From: Candidatus Methanocomedens sp.
GTDB taxonomy: Archaea; Halobacteriota; Methanosarcinia; Methanosarcinales; Methanocomedenaceae
Assembly: GCA_009649835.1 (NCBI GenBank)
Contig: PYCK01000139.1
Span: 1 to 7,476, forward strand
Length of the DNA stretch: 7,476 nucleotides
Direction of reading: 5' to 3'
The notes under the pieces are model-generated. The model ran no database searches, was not told where the DNA came from, and worked only from the letters and a program-made list of their open reading frames with translations. Below are positions 1 to 7,291 of the stretch, in pieces; the stretch's first letter is position 1, and the number at the start of each line of letters is the position of its first letter. The position numbers were made by a program, and so were the translations under genes.

Positions 1-1
1 G

Positions 2-2590
2 CATCATCCCGATGCCCTCATCATGTTTCGGATGGGCGATTTCTACGAATCATTCGGCGAAGATGCAGCCACCATGGCCAGGGAACTGGACATCACCCTC
101 ACAACCAGGGGCAAGGACAAGGACGGCGAAAAGATGCCCCTGGCAGGCATACCATACCATGCCATAGACTCATACCTGCCCAGGCTGATAAAGAAAGGCT
201 ACAAGGTTGCCATCTGCGAGCAGCTTGAAGACCCGAAACAAGCCAAAGGTGTGGTCAAGCGGGGCGTGGTCAGGGTGGTCACACCGGGTACGGCCATGGA
301 CTCATCCATGTTCTCTGATTCGGGCAGCAACTACCTGATGGCTGTGGCCCGCCATGATACCCATTTAGGCATATCATTTTTAGACATCTCCACAGGCGAG
401 TTCATGACCACACAGGTGGAAGATAAAGCACCCTATGACGCCGTTGTGAGTGAAGCGGTCAGGATGCGGCCTGCCGAGTGCATCATGCCGCCTGAACTGT
501 ACAGCAAGAGCGAACTTACAGCCAGGCTGAAAGATAACCTGAAGCTCATCATCCATCAATATGAGGAAGACGCCTTCGAACCAGGTACTGCCAGGCGCCG
601 CCTGCTGGACCATTTTCACGCTGCCACCCTGGAAGGTATGGGACTTAAAGGTCTGAGCGCTGCCACTACGGCCGCAGGTGCCGCACTGGCCTATGCCAGG
701 GATACCCAGATGAGGGAACTGGACCATATCCAGACCCCAAGGACGTACTTTGAAAACCAGTTCATGGTACTGGACGCTGTTACGCTGCGCAACCTGGAAC
801 TGGTAAAAAACGTGCGTGACGGAGGTACAAACTCCACGCTGCTAAAAGTACTGGACCACACCAGTACACCCATGGGTTCCAGGCGGCTGCAAAAATGGCT
901 GGTCCAACCCCTGGTATCTGTGAGTGACATTAACCGGCGGCTGGATGGTGTGGGAGAAATGTCCGGAAACACCCTGCTGCGCTATGACCTGCGTACACTC
1001 CTGAAAGGCATACGCGACATTGAGAGGCTTACCGGACGCATCGTCTACGGCAATGCCAATGCCAGGGACCTGGTGGCACTTCGCACTTCACTGGGCGCCC
1101 TGCCCCTGATAAAATCGGCACTTAATGGAGCAGGTATCAGCTCAGATATCCTTTTTTCCATAAACAACTCACTCAACGATTTCGCTGACCTCACCGACCT
1201 GCTGGAGTGCTCGATCGTGGACGAGCCGCCGGTCAGTGTGCGTGAGGGCGGTATGATAAAGGCAGGATACAAGCCAGAACTGGACGAGCTGAACGACATG
1301 ACCGCACACGGCAAGGAATGGGTGGCCAAACTGCAGCAGCAGGAACGGGAGCGTACCGGCATCAGGTCGCTGAAGGTGGGATACAACAAAGTGTTCGGCT
1401 ACTTCATTGAAGTAACAAAGGCCAATCAGTCCCAGGTGCCTGATGAATATATCAGGAAGCAGACCATGACCAATGCCGAGCGGTTCTACACACCTGAACT
1501 GAAAGAAAAAGAGGCAATGATACTTTCAGCCAACGACAAACGTGTGGCACTTGAATACGAACTGTTTACCCGGATCACCGATCAGATAGCACAGCAGGCC
1601 GCCGGACTCCAGGAGACAGCCGGGCTTATAGCCGAACTGGATGTCATCATCACCCTGGCCGAAGCGGCAGTGAACAACAACTATGTCAGGCCAGAGATAA
1701 ATCAGGGCTGCGAGATCCTGGTACGGGACGGACGCCACCCGGTAGTAGAGAATTCCGTACAGGGCGGGTTTGTTCCCAACGATACCCATATGGATTGCGA
1801 CAGTGACCAGTTCCTGCTCATCACAGGCCCGAACATGGCAGGTAAATCCACCTACATGCGGCAGACCGCTCTCATCGTTATCATGGCACAGGTGGGATGC
1901 TTTGTGCCTGCATCATATGCGTCTGTCGGTATCGTTGACAGGGTGTTCACCAGGGTAGGGGCATTCGATGACCTGGCAAGCGGGCAGAGTACCTTTATGA
2001 TAGAGATGGTTGAACTGGCAAACATCCTGAATAATGCAACCCCTAAGAGCCTGATACTGCTGGATGAGATCGGCAGGGGCACCAGCACCTTTGACGGGTA
2101 CAGCATCGCTTGCTCTGTAGTTGAATATATCCACAACAGGGGCCGTGTAGGGGTACGCTCCTTGTTCGCCACACATTACCACCAGCTGACCAGCCTGGAA
2201 AAAAGTTTAAAGCGGGTCAGGAATTACCACATTGCTGTAAAGGAAGAGGGACATGACCTGGTCTTTTTACGAAAGATCGTACCCGGGGCCACTGACAAGA
2301 GTTACGGCATCCATGTAGCACGTCTGGCCGGAGTGCCCCTGAAGGTGACACAGAGAGCCAAGGAAGTACTAAGTGAAGTAGAGAGCGAAAGCCTGGGACA
2401 TAAAGGAAAGAGCAGTGCAACATACACCCAGTTGATGCTGTTCGACCCGGGCAGCAGCGAAGCCCTGCAGCCTAACCCGGTTGTCGAGACCCTGAAAGAA
2501 TTAAATATTGATGGCATGACGCCACTGGAAGCACTTAACAAATTACATGAACTGAAAAAACAGGCAGGTGGAGATGATGTCAGTAAATAA
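2..2590 (+). CDS. mutS: DNA mismatch repair protein MutS, 5'-truncated by window edge
   Basis: MutS binds base mismatches and small loops in DNA and, using ATP, recruits MutL. The frame is open to the left edge: codons from base 2 read HHPDALI before the Met at 23, which matches the conserved MutS N-terminus. The Met at 23 is therefore internal and roughly 15-20 N-terminal residues lie outside the window. Numbering from that Met, the mismatch-reading Phe-X-Glu is F7-Y8-E9. The ATPase shows Walker A GPNMAGKST at 602-610, Walker B LILLDEIGRGTS from about 677 with D681-E682, and the H-loop histidine near 718. The C-terminus ends in a typical TPLEALNKLHELKK segment. At over 860 residues it is full-length for MutS1, with all ATPase motifs intact. 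Its last bases overlap the start of mutL, implying one transcript and translational coupling. Sampled composition is about 55% GC. Confidence 0.97.
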   Translation, partial: HHPDALIMFRMGDFYESFGEDAATMARELDITLTTRGKDKDGEKMPLAGIPYHAIDSYLPRLIKKGYKVAICEQLEDPKQAKGVVKRGVVRVVTPGTAMDSSMFSDSGSNYLMAVARHDTHLGISFLDISTGEFMTTQVEDKAPYDAVVSEAVRMRPAECIMPPELYSKSELTARLKDNLKLIIHQYEEDAFEPGTARRRLLDHFHAATLEGMGLKGLSAATTAAGAALAYARDTQMRELDHIQTPRTYFENQFMVLDAVTLRNLELVKNVRDGGTNSTLLKVLDHTSTPMGSRRLQKWLVQPLVSVSDINRRLDGVGEMSGNTLLRYDLRTLLKGIRDIERLTGRIVYGNANARDLVALRTSLGALPLIKSALNGAGISSDILFSINNSLNDFADLTDLLECSIVDEPPVSVREGGMIKAGYKPELDELNDMTAHGKEWVAKLQQQERERTGIRSLKVGYNKVFGYFIEVTKANQSQVPDEYIRKQTMTNAERFYTPELKEKEAMILSANDKRVALEYELFTRITDQIAQQAAGLQETAGLIAELDVIITLAEAAVNNNYVRPEINQGCEILVRDGRHPVVENSVQGGFVPNDTHMDCDSDQFLLITGPNMAGKSTYMRQTALIVIMAQVGCFVPASYASVGIVDRVFTRVGAFDDLASGQSTFMIEMVELANILNNATPKSLILLDEIGRGTSTFDGYSIACSVVEYIHNRGRVGVRSLFATHYHQLTSLEKSLKRVRNYHIAVKEEGHDLVFLRKIVPGATDKSYGIHVARLAGVPLKVTQRAKEVLSEVESESLGHKGKSSATYTQLMLFDPGSSEALQPNPVVETLKELNIDGMTPLEALNKLHELKKQAGGDDVSK
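2566..2573 (+). promoter_or_regulatory. Ribosome binding site of mutL inside the mutS end
   Basis: AGGTGGAG lies within the last codons of mutS and is complementary to the 3' end of archaeal 16S rRNA (AGGTG/GGAG type). It ends 3 bases before ATG 2577 and directly abuts ATG 2574, while GTG 2568 would fall inside it. This decides against the GTG start and fits re-initiation of ribosomes finishing mutS. Confidence 0.6.
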
Positions 2591-4325
2591 GATACATGTC
2601 CTTGATGAGGCTACCATCAATAAGATAGCGGCGGGTGAGGTGATCGAGCGCCCGGGTTCTGTTGTCAAGGAACTTGTCGAGAACTCGATCGATGCCGGTG
2701 CCACAGATATCAGGATAGAGGTTATGGGCGGCGGCATCCAGTCCATCAAGATCACTGATAACGGTCATGGAATGAGCCGGGAGGATGTATCTATCGCTTT
2801 TTTAAAACACGCCACCAGCAAGATAAGGGACGCACATGATATTGAGAAGGTGCTGACCCTGGGGTTCAGGGGCGAGGCCCTGTCATCCATTACTGCCGTG
2901 TCAAAGGTAGAGATTACCACTAAACGTCCCGGTGAAGTTGCCGGCACCCGTGTGGTGGTGCACGGCGGCGAGGTGGTGAGTATGGGTGATGCAGGGGCAG
3001 CCGATGGTACGTCCATTGTGGTGGAAGACCTGTTCTTTAACACGCCTGCGCGCAGGAAGTTTTTAAAAAAGGGACGAAGCGAACTGGCACATATAGTGGA
3101 CGTGGTCACCAGGAATGCACTGGGCCACAATGATGTATCATTTTATCTCTCACACAACGGCAGGGAACTGTTTCGCTCCCCGGCATCGGGTGACCTGTTC
3201 GATACTATTGTGCACATATACGGGCCCGAGATTGCCAGGGAACTTATACCAGTAAAATTCACAAATGACCTTGTGCAGATATCGGGATATATCTCAAAAC
3301 CAGGCTTCACAAGGAGCGATAAGGACCACCAGGCATTCTTTATAAATGGAAGACCGGTCAGGTCAAAGACAATAAGCGACGCCATTAGCCTGGGATATTA
3401 CACCATGCTGCCAAGGGGCAGGTATCCGGTGGCTGTGCTCAATATCGCACTGGATACATCGGAAGTGGATGTAAATGTACATCCCACAAAGCAGCATGTA
3501 AGGTTCGGTCATGAACTTGCCCTGATGAATGCTGTGTCAGAAGCTGTGGGTTCGATATTATCCGAGACTGAACTGGTGCCTGAAGCAAAGGAGGCAGTAA
3601 CCCGCACGAAACTATATCCCGCCCCTTCAACTGAAGTACAGAATATCAGTGAGGTGCAGACCGAGTTCAAGGTGCCGGTTGCAGATACCCAGCGCAGGCT
3701 TACCCGCACTGACAGGTACCTGGCGCAGACTCATGAGGTAACAAAAACGGGGCCGCACCTTGAGTTGCAGATACTGGGCCAGGTGGATAATGTTTATATT
3801 GTCGCCAGGACCGGGGATGGACTGGTATTGATCGACCAGCATGCGGCTCATGAGCGCATCCTGTACGAACAGGTGCTGGAATCGGGCGATAAGGGAGTAC
3901 AGGAATTTATAACACCTGTTAATCTTGATCTGAATTCAAAGGAAAAGGTGCTGATAAAGGACTATTTACCGCATCTTGAAGAGGCAGGTTTTATCGTTTC
4001 AGAGTTCGGTCCCGATTCCTTTGCAGTGACTGCAGTGCCCCATATACTGGGCAGGCTGGAAGATACTACTGCGGTACATGATATCATAAGCGATATATTA
4101 TCTGGCGGCAGGGTCAGGGACGGGACCGGCATATCCGGGCAGGTGTACAAGAGCACTGCATGCAGGGGTGCTATCAAGGCCGGGGCCGCACTGACTACAG
4201 AGCAGATGGAAAACCTGGTGGCCCAATTGTACAGGACTAAAAATCCGCATACGTGCCCACACGGCAGGCCAACCGTAGTTACTTTTAGCAGGTCAGACCT
4301 GGACAAGCTCTTTAAGAGGGTTTAG
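2577..4325 (+). CDS. mutL: DNA mismatch repair protein MutL, endonuclease type
   Basis: MutL is the GHKL ATPase that links MutS mismatch recognition to strand incision. From the ATG at 2577 it has 582 residues. The N-terminal ATPase shows E32 and N36 in KELVENSIDAGAT, the DNGHG motif at 61-65, and GFRGEAL near residue 100. After a variable linker (about 330-395), the C-terminal dimerisation domain has the metal-binding nuclease motif DQHAAHERILYE at 420-431, fitting DQHA(X)2E(X)4E. The accessory ACR (C529), CPHGRP (560-565) and FSR motifs are also present. This is the nicking class of MutL expected where MutH is absent. Start choice: GTG 2568, ATG 2574 and ATG 2577 are all in frame. 2577 is preferred because an AGGTGGAG stretch sits just upstream, and GTG 2568 lacks such a site. 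It overlaps mutS by 14 bases and ends 10 bases from the convergent channel gene. Confidence 0.96.
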   Translation: MSVNKIHVLDEATINKIAAGEVIERPGSVVKELVENSIDAGATDIRIEVMGGGIQSIKITDNGHGMSREDVSIAFLKHATSKIRDAHDIEKVLTLGFRGEALSSITAVSKVEITTKRPGEVAGTRVVVHGGEVVSMGDAGAADGTSIVVEDLFFNTPARRKFLKKGRSELAHIVDVVTRNALGHNDVSFYLSHNGRELFRSPASGDLFDTIVHIYGPEIARELIPVKFTNDLVQISGYISKPGFTRSDKDHQAFFINGRPVRSKTISDAISLGYYTMLPRGRYPVAVLNIALDTSEVDVNVHPTKQHVRFGHELALMNAVSEAVGSILSETELVPEAKEAVTRTKLYPAPSTEVQNISEVQTEFKVPVADTQRRLTRTDRYLAQTHEVTKTGPHLELQILGQVDNVYIVARTGDGLVLIDQHAAHERILYEQVLESGDKGVQEFITPVNLDLNSKEKVLIKDYLPHLEEAGFIVSEFGPDSFAVTAVPHILGRLEDTTAVHDIISDILSGGRVRDGTGISGQVYKSTACRGAIKAGAALTTEQMENLVAQLYRTKNPHTCPHGRPTVVTFSRSDLDKLFKRV

Positions 4326-4335
4326 TACTTCTTCA

Positions 4336-5361
4336 TTATTCGTCCGGATCACCGGAATCACCAGACAGTTCACTGGTTTCCTGGAAATGCAGCCCCCCTG
4401 CGCCTCTTCCTGCCCCCGCCCCTACATCTGCACCTGTTCCCGGACCCTCAGCCTCCTGTTTTGGTACAGCATTGGGGTGCATATCTTTTTTATACAGGAT
4501 CGTGCGGTACGGGAAGGGAATCTCTATACCTTCTGCATCGAATCGTTTCTTGATGGATTCCATTAACTCACAACCTGTAAAATAAGCCAGGCTTCTGTCA
4601 CGCACCCAGATCATCAACCTGAGATTTACTGCAAAATCACCCAGTTCTGTCAGCAGGACTTTGATCTCACTGCCTTGTGCCACCTCAGGGTGTATCCGGC
4701 TGACTTCATAGTGGTCCATGACATTGGGATGATCCCTGGCTTCATCTTCCATAATGGACCGGGCCAGGTCGATATTTGAATCATAACTAATGCCAATGTT
4801 CACAGGCCATATTACAGTGGGGTCTTCAATTGACCAGTTTATGATAGCTTCATCACTGATAATGGAATTGGGAATAATGAGACGCCTGTTATCCCAGGTG
4901 ACCACTACGGTATGACGCAGTGTCAAATCAGAGATCGTGCCGTACTCATTATGGATGGTGACAATATCTCCTACCCTGAAGGGGTGGAACACTGCAAGTG
5001 ATATGCCTGACATAATATTGGCAAGTGTACTCTGGGCTGCAAATCCGATAATGATACCTGCAAAACCGGCACCTGCGAATAATGCTACCGAGAGTGTGCG
5101 AAGCTGGGGGACGCTGGATATGACAACTATAAGACCCACAATGTAAATGGCGGCCACAATAAGGTGCCGCAGCAGCCTGTAACCGGTGGGGTCCACTCTC
5201 AGTTTCAGGCTGGCCTTTTTGAAATAACCCTGGAGAAGCCTGTCAGCCAGCCTGGCAAAAAAGATGGTTGCAACTATGATTATAAAGATAAATACCAGTG
5301 TTGCGGCGTCCCACGACAACCACTGTGGCCAGTAATTGGCGATTGTGTCTGCAAATATCAT
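4336..5361 (-). CDS. MscS-family small-conductance mechanosensitive ion channel
   Basis: A membrane channel of the MscS family, which opens under membrane tension to release solutes during hypo-osmotic shock. The 341-residue protein has three predicted membrane segments: about 20-37, 64-84 and a Gly/Ala-rich pore helix at about 90-124 (LFAGAGFAGIIIGFAAQSTLANIMSG in part). The hallmark FHPFRVGDIV junction follows, at about 125-134. Next come the beta domain (YGTISDLTLRHTVV, then NRRLIIPNS) and the alpha/beta domain ending in GIEIPFPYRTI. The length is close to classic MscS (286 in E. coli) plus a roughly 45-residue tail. That tail (about 297-341) is low complexity, with a GTGADVGAGAGRGAGG run and an acidic end, and is probably disordered. 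The gene is convergent with mutL and has its own promoter. The paralogue type (MscS, MscMJ-like or YnaI-like) cannot be settled by eye. Confidence 0.93.
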   Translation of the reverse strand: MIFADTIANYWPQWLSWDAATLVFIFIIIVATIFFARLADRLLQGYFKKASLKLRVDPTGYRLLRHLIVAAIYIVGLIVVISSVPQLRTLSVALFAGAGFAGIIIGFAAQSTLANIMSGISLAVFHPFRVGDIVTIHNEYGTISDLTLRHTVVVTWDNRRLIIPNSIISDEAIINWSIEDPTVIWPVNIGISYDSNIDLARSIMEDEARDHPNVMDHYEVSRIHPEVAQGSEIKVLLTELGDFAVNLRLMIWVRDRSLAYFTGCELMESIKKRFDAEGIEIPFPYRTILYKKDMHPNAVPKQEAEGPGTGADVGAGAGRGAGGLHFQETSELSGDSGDPDE

Positions 5362-5388
5362 GAATGGGATTAAATTTACTTTAATTGA

Positions 5389-5402
5389 TTAATAAACTTT
5401 CG
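5389..5402 (-). promoter_or_regulatory. Archaeal BRE/TATA promoter of the mscS-family gene
   Basis: Read on the minus strand, CGAAAG (5397-5402, BRE-like) is followed directly by TTTATTAA (5389-5396, TATA box), close to the archaeal consensus. A start site about 25 bases downstream falls near 5366-5368, only some 5-7 bases before the ATG at 5361. The mRNA should therefore be leaderless or nearly so, which agrees with the absence of a Shine-Dalgarno match before the ATG. Confidence 0.7.
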
Positions 5403-5427
5403 AAAATTGGTTGCGCGTCCTTGGCGG

Positions 5428-5573
5428 TTCAAAGTTCATACATATCCACAAGGTTGGCTGCCACCTGCCGCCCTGTCGGGCTGCGGTGGCAGTGGTAGGA
5501 GCACCCGGGTGGAGTGGAGGCGAGAGGGGGCGGCAGAGGAGCCGAAGAAAAGATGGGGCTGGAATCAGTTCAA
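5428..5573 (+). repeat. GC-rich structured repeat, copy R1 (most complete)
   Basis: This non-coding repeat fills most of the 327-base gap between the helicase and channel genes. It has three parts. The lead is TTCAA to AAGGTTGG (5428-5457). The hairpin (5458-5492) has arms CTGCCACC and GGTGGCAG pairing perfectly, then an apical stem closed by GCCC/GGGC with a TGTC loop. The tail is purine-rich on the plus strand (about 5493-5565) and contains the palindrome CACCCGGGTG at 5502-5511. Lead and hairpin recur in R3, and the tail recurs in R2 at roughly 50 of 66 aligned positions by hand. The lead begins about 25 bases upstream of the mscS BRE. Open frames across it are not conserved between copies, so coding is unlikely. 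It could be a non-autonomous mobile element, a structured RNA or a protein-binding repeat; I do not recognise the family. Confidence 0.75.
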
Positions 5574-5601
5574 AATTAATCTGATAAGACAAAAATCAAT
5601 T

Positions 5602-5626
5602 AAAAAAAAATGTGGCTTTTCAGCCA
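5602..5626 (-). terminator. Hairpin plus T9 terminator for the helicase gene
   Basis: On the minus strand, TGGCT-GAAA-AGCCA forms a 5-bp stem with a GNRA-type GAAA loop (5613-5626). Two bases later comes a run of nine T (5602-5610). It lies about 63 bases past the helicase stop codon. A shorter T6 run also follows the stop immediately (5683-5688). Either would end an archaeal transcript, since T tracts suffice there. This separates the helicase unit from R1 and the channel gene. Confidence 0.6.
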
Positions 5627-5688
5627 TCTCCTACGTTTATTTTTCCTGCCAATGTCCTTTTTAAGGGTTGAGAATCAGAAATAAAAAA

Positions 5689-6909
5689 CTATCGATTCTT
5701 GTGCCTGTTAGAATTAGGACTCTTTCTGGAGATGCGTTTATTGTTATGTTGAGTTCCAACTTGCACCGACCTTTTCATTTCAGCCTTTTCCAGAGCAGGC
5801 AGCTTTTCTTTCCTTATCACGACATCATTGAATTTCAATACATTTTTAAAATTATCATTATCCTTCCTGGAAACGATATTTATTGCCTTCCCTTCTTTTC
5901 CAGCTCTTGCAGTTCTTCCGACCCTGTGGATATACTGTTTACTCTCCCTGGGAATATCGTAATTGTAAACATGAGAAACACCATTAATATCAAGCCCCCT
6001 CGCAGCTACATCTGTGCATACAAGAACATCAGCCCTACCTTCATGGAATTGCTTCATAACATTGTTCCGCTGGTTCTGGGTTAATCCGCCATGAATTGCC
6101 CGGGCTTTCACGCCTGAAGATTTCAGGTTCTTGGTGATGGTATCAGTATATCTTTTAGTATTACAGAAAACCATTATCAAGTCTGAGTTTTCATTCTTCA
6201 GTAGATGCAAGAGCAAAGAAAATTTCATATTATCCTGAACTCTATAATAAATTTGGTCCAATAGTGTTGCATCGATATAAGACTCAACTTGTACATGGAT
6301 CGGTTGATCCATATATTTCCTGCCAAGCTTGGTAATATCTTTTGAGATCGTTGCAGAGAACAAAAGGGTCTGTCGGTCATCAGAACATTTATTTACAATT
6401 TGAACTACATCCTCCTTAAATCCCATATCTAACATCCGGTCGGCTTCATCAAGCACCAGTGTTTCTACTTTATTGAATTTAATTGTCTTTCTATTGATGT
6501 GATCAAGTATCCTGCCCGGTGTTCCTACCACCACATCAGCAGTCTTTAAGCCCCTGATCTGCTGGTTGATCCCTACACCACCATATATTGCCATAATTTT
6601 TAATGGGCTGAACTTTGAAAATTTCGTTAAAGCACCTGCAACCTGCTCTGCCAATTCCCGGGTGGGAGTCAGGATCAAAGCCTGTATCCCTTTTCCTTTT
6701 TCAGCATTCTGTAATATGCCACAAGCAAATGCCAGGGTCTTTCCAGAACCTGTGGCTGATCCGGCTATAATATCTTTCCCTGCAAGAATTAACGGGATTG
6801 TTTTTTCCTGTATCTCGGTAGGATTATCGAAATGCTCATATTTTATAGATTTTAGAAGGGGCACACTAATGCCAAGATTTTTAAATTTGTCCATATTTAA
6901 ACTTTCCAT
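5689..6909 (-). CDS. DEAD-box ATP-dependent RNA helicase
   Basis: An RNA-unwinding ATPase of superfamily 2, likely cytoplasmic and acting on structured RNA or ribosome assembly. The 406 residues hold the full motif set: Q motif (F9 and PTEIQ 30-34), motif I ATGSGKT (52-58), Ia PTRELAEQ (82-89), GG (110-111), TPGR (130-133), DEAD (154-157), SAT (185-187), motif IV around VFCNT (247-251), V TDVAARGLD (299-307) and VI HRVGRTAR (328-335). A short Lys/Arg/Asn-rich tail (about 376-406) probably binds RNA. An in-frame ATG five codons in (6892-6894) is preceded by GGAAAG and would give MDKFKNLGIS, a common start for the family, so the true start is 6909 or 6894. The gene is AT-rich (33-43% GC in sampled lines against about 55% in mutS). 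It is a stand-alone unit flanked by R1 and R2/R3. It resembles cold-induced DeaD/CshA-like helicases, but that role is inference. Confidence 0.95.
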   Translation of the reverse strand: MESLNMDKFKNLGISVPLLKSIKYEHFDNPTEIQEKTIPLILAGKDIIAGSATGSGKTLAFACGILQNAEKGKGIQALILTPTRELAEQVAGALTKFSKFSPLKIMAIYGGVGINQQIRGLKTADVVVGTPGRILDHINRKTIKFNKVETLVLDEADRMLDMGFKEDVVQIVNKCSDDRQTLLFSATISKDITKLGRKYMDQPIHVQVESYIDATLLDQIYYRVQDNMKFSLLLHLLKNENSDLIMVFCNTKRYTDTITKNLKSSGVKARAIHGGLTQNQRNNVMKQFHEGRADVLVCTDVAARGLDINGVSHVYNYDIPRESKQYIHRVGRTARAGKEGKAINIVSRKDNDNFKNVLKFNDVVIRKEKLPALEKAEMKRSVQVGTQHNNKRISRKSPNSNRHKNR

Positions 6910-6917
6910 ATTTTTTC

Positions 6918-6946
6918 AAAAAAAAGCTGCTTAATTGCTTTTTTTT
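6918..6946 (-). promoter_or_regulatory. A8/T8 inverted repeat in the helicase leader, next to the start codon
   Basis: On the minus strand the arms AAAAAAAAGC (6937-6946) and GCTTTTTTTT (6918-6927) are perfectly complementary over 10 bp around a 9-base loop. The structure ends 8 bases before the ATG at 6909, where initiating ribosomes would bind. Eight of ten pairs are A-U, so the RNA hairpin would melt easily. A U8 run in a leader could also act as an attenuator. The role is inferred; the symmetry is directly visible. Confidence 0.45.
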
Positions 6947-7082
6947 GTCCGCTTCGTTAAGTTATTAAAAACAATTAAGAGCTATTAGCACAACTGTATG
7001 AAAGTTAACATTAATTTACGCTTAAAAGTTGTTGGGCTTTCTTAATGTTTGTCCTTGGCTTATAGTTATGCCTATTTTATGG

Positions 7083-7092
7083 TATATAAAAA
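7083..7092 (-). promoter_or_regulatory. TATA-box promoter candidate of the helicase gene
   Basis: The minus strand reads TTTTTATATA, with core TTTATATA at 7083-7090, a near-consensus archaeal TATA box. The bases upstream (AAATTATG) make only a weak BRE. A start about 25 bases downstream would fall near 7060 and give a leader of about 150 bases. A weaker alternative, TTTTTAATAA at 6963-6972, would start the RNA near 6942, right at the A8/T8 hairpin. No convincing gene is seen in the 6910-7171 spacer. Confidence 0.5.
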
Positions 7093-7171
7093 CATAATTT
7101 TTTTTTCCTTTATATTCAAAATGCAAATTTTTGTTATATATGTCAGGCAAACCACTGAATTACTTCTAAAC

Positions 7172-7291
7172 GCCTGCCAGCCCCCACACCACAAGGGCGG
7201 GCGGTGCAGATCAAGGAGAGGGGCACCCGGGCAGAGTGAAGATGAGAGGTGCGGCAGTAAAGCGGAAGAATAGATGAGGTGTGGAATGCAT
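7172..7291 (+). repeat. GC-rich structured repeat, copy R2
   Basis: The second copy of the family, same orientation as R1, lies about 80 bases upstream of the helicase TATA box. Its tail (7223-7287, GCACCCGGG onward to TGGAAT) aligns with 5501-5565 of R1, with two single-base indels. Its front half has diverged: the TTCAA/AAGGTTGG lead is missing, and the hairpin is an imperfect CTGCCAGCCC against GGGCGGTGCAG pairing with a bulge and a mismatch. The copy runs directly into R3. It is probably a decayed or recombined copy. Confidence 0.65.

Noticed and set aside
23..25. ATG at 23 as the mutS start
   Set aside because: The frame is open upstream and encodes conserved MutS residues (HPDALI), so the gene begins outside the window.
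5426..5437. GGTTCAAAGTTC resembling a tRNA T-arm
   Set aside because: No acceptor, D or anticodon stems can be placed around it, and the matching R3 segment does not keep the motif.
5389..5592. Minus-strand 67-residue reading frame over R1, resembling one over R2 (both contain PGAP)
   Set aside because: The resemblance comes from the DNA repeat. Single-base indels between R1 and R2 shift the frame upstream of PGAP, so the peptide is not conserved.
5407..5664. Plus-strand 85-residue reading frame in the mscS-helicase spacer
   Set aside because: It spans the repeat and the helicase terminator, has no ribosome site or family resemblance, and its frame is not kept in R2 or R3.
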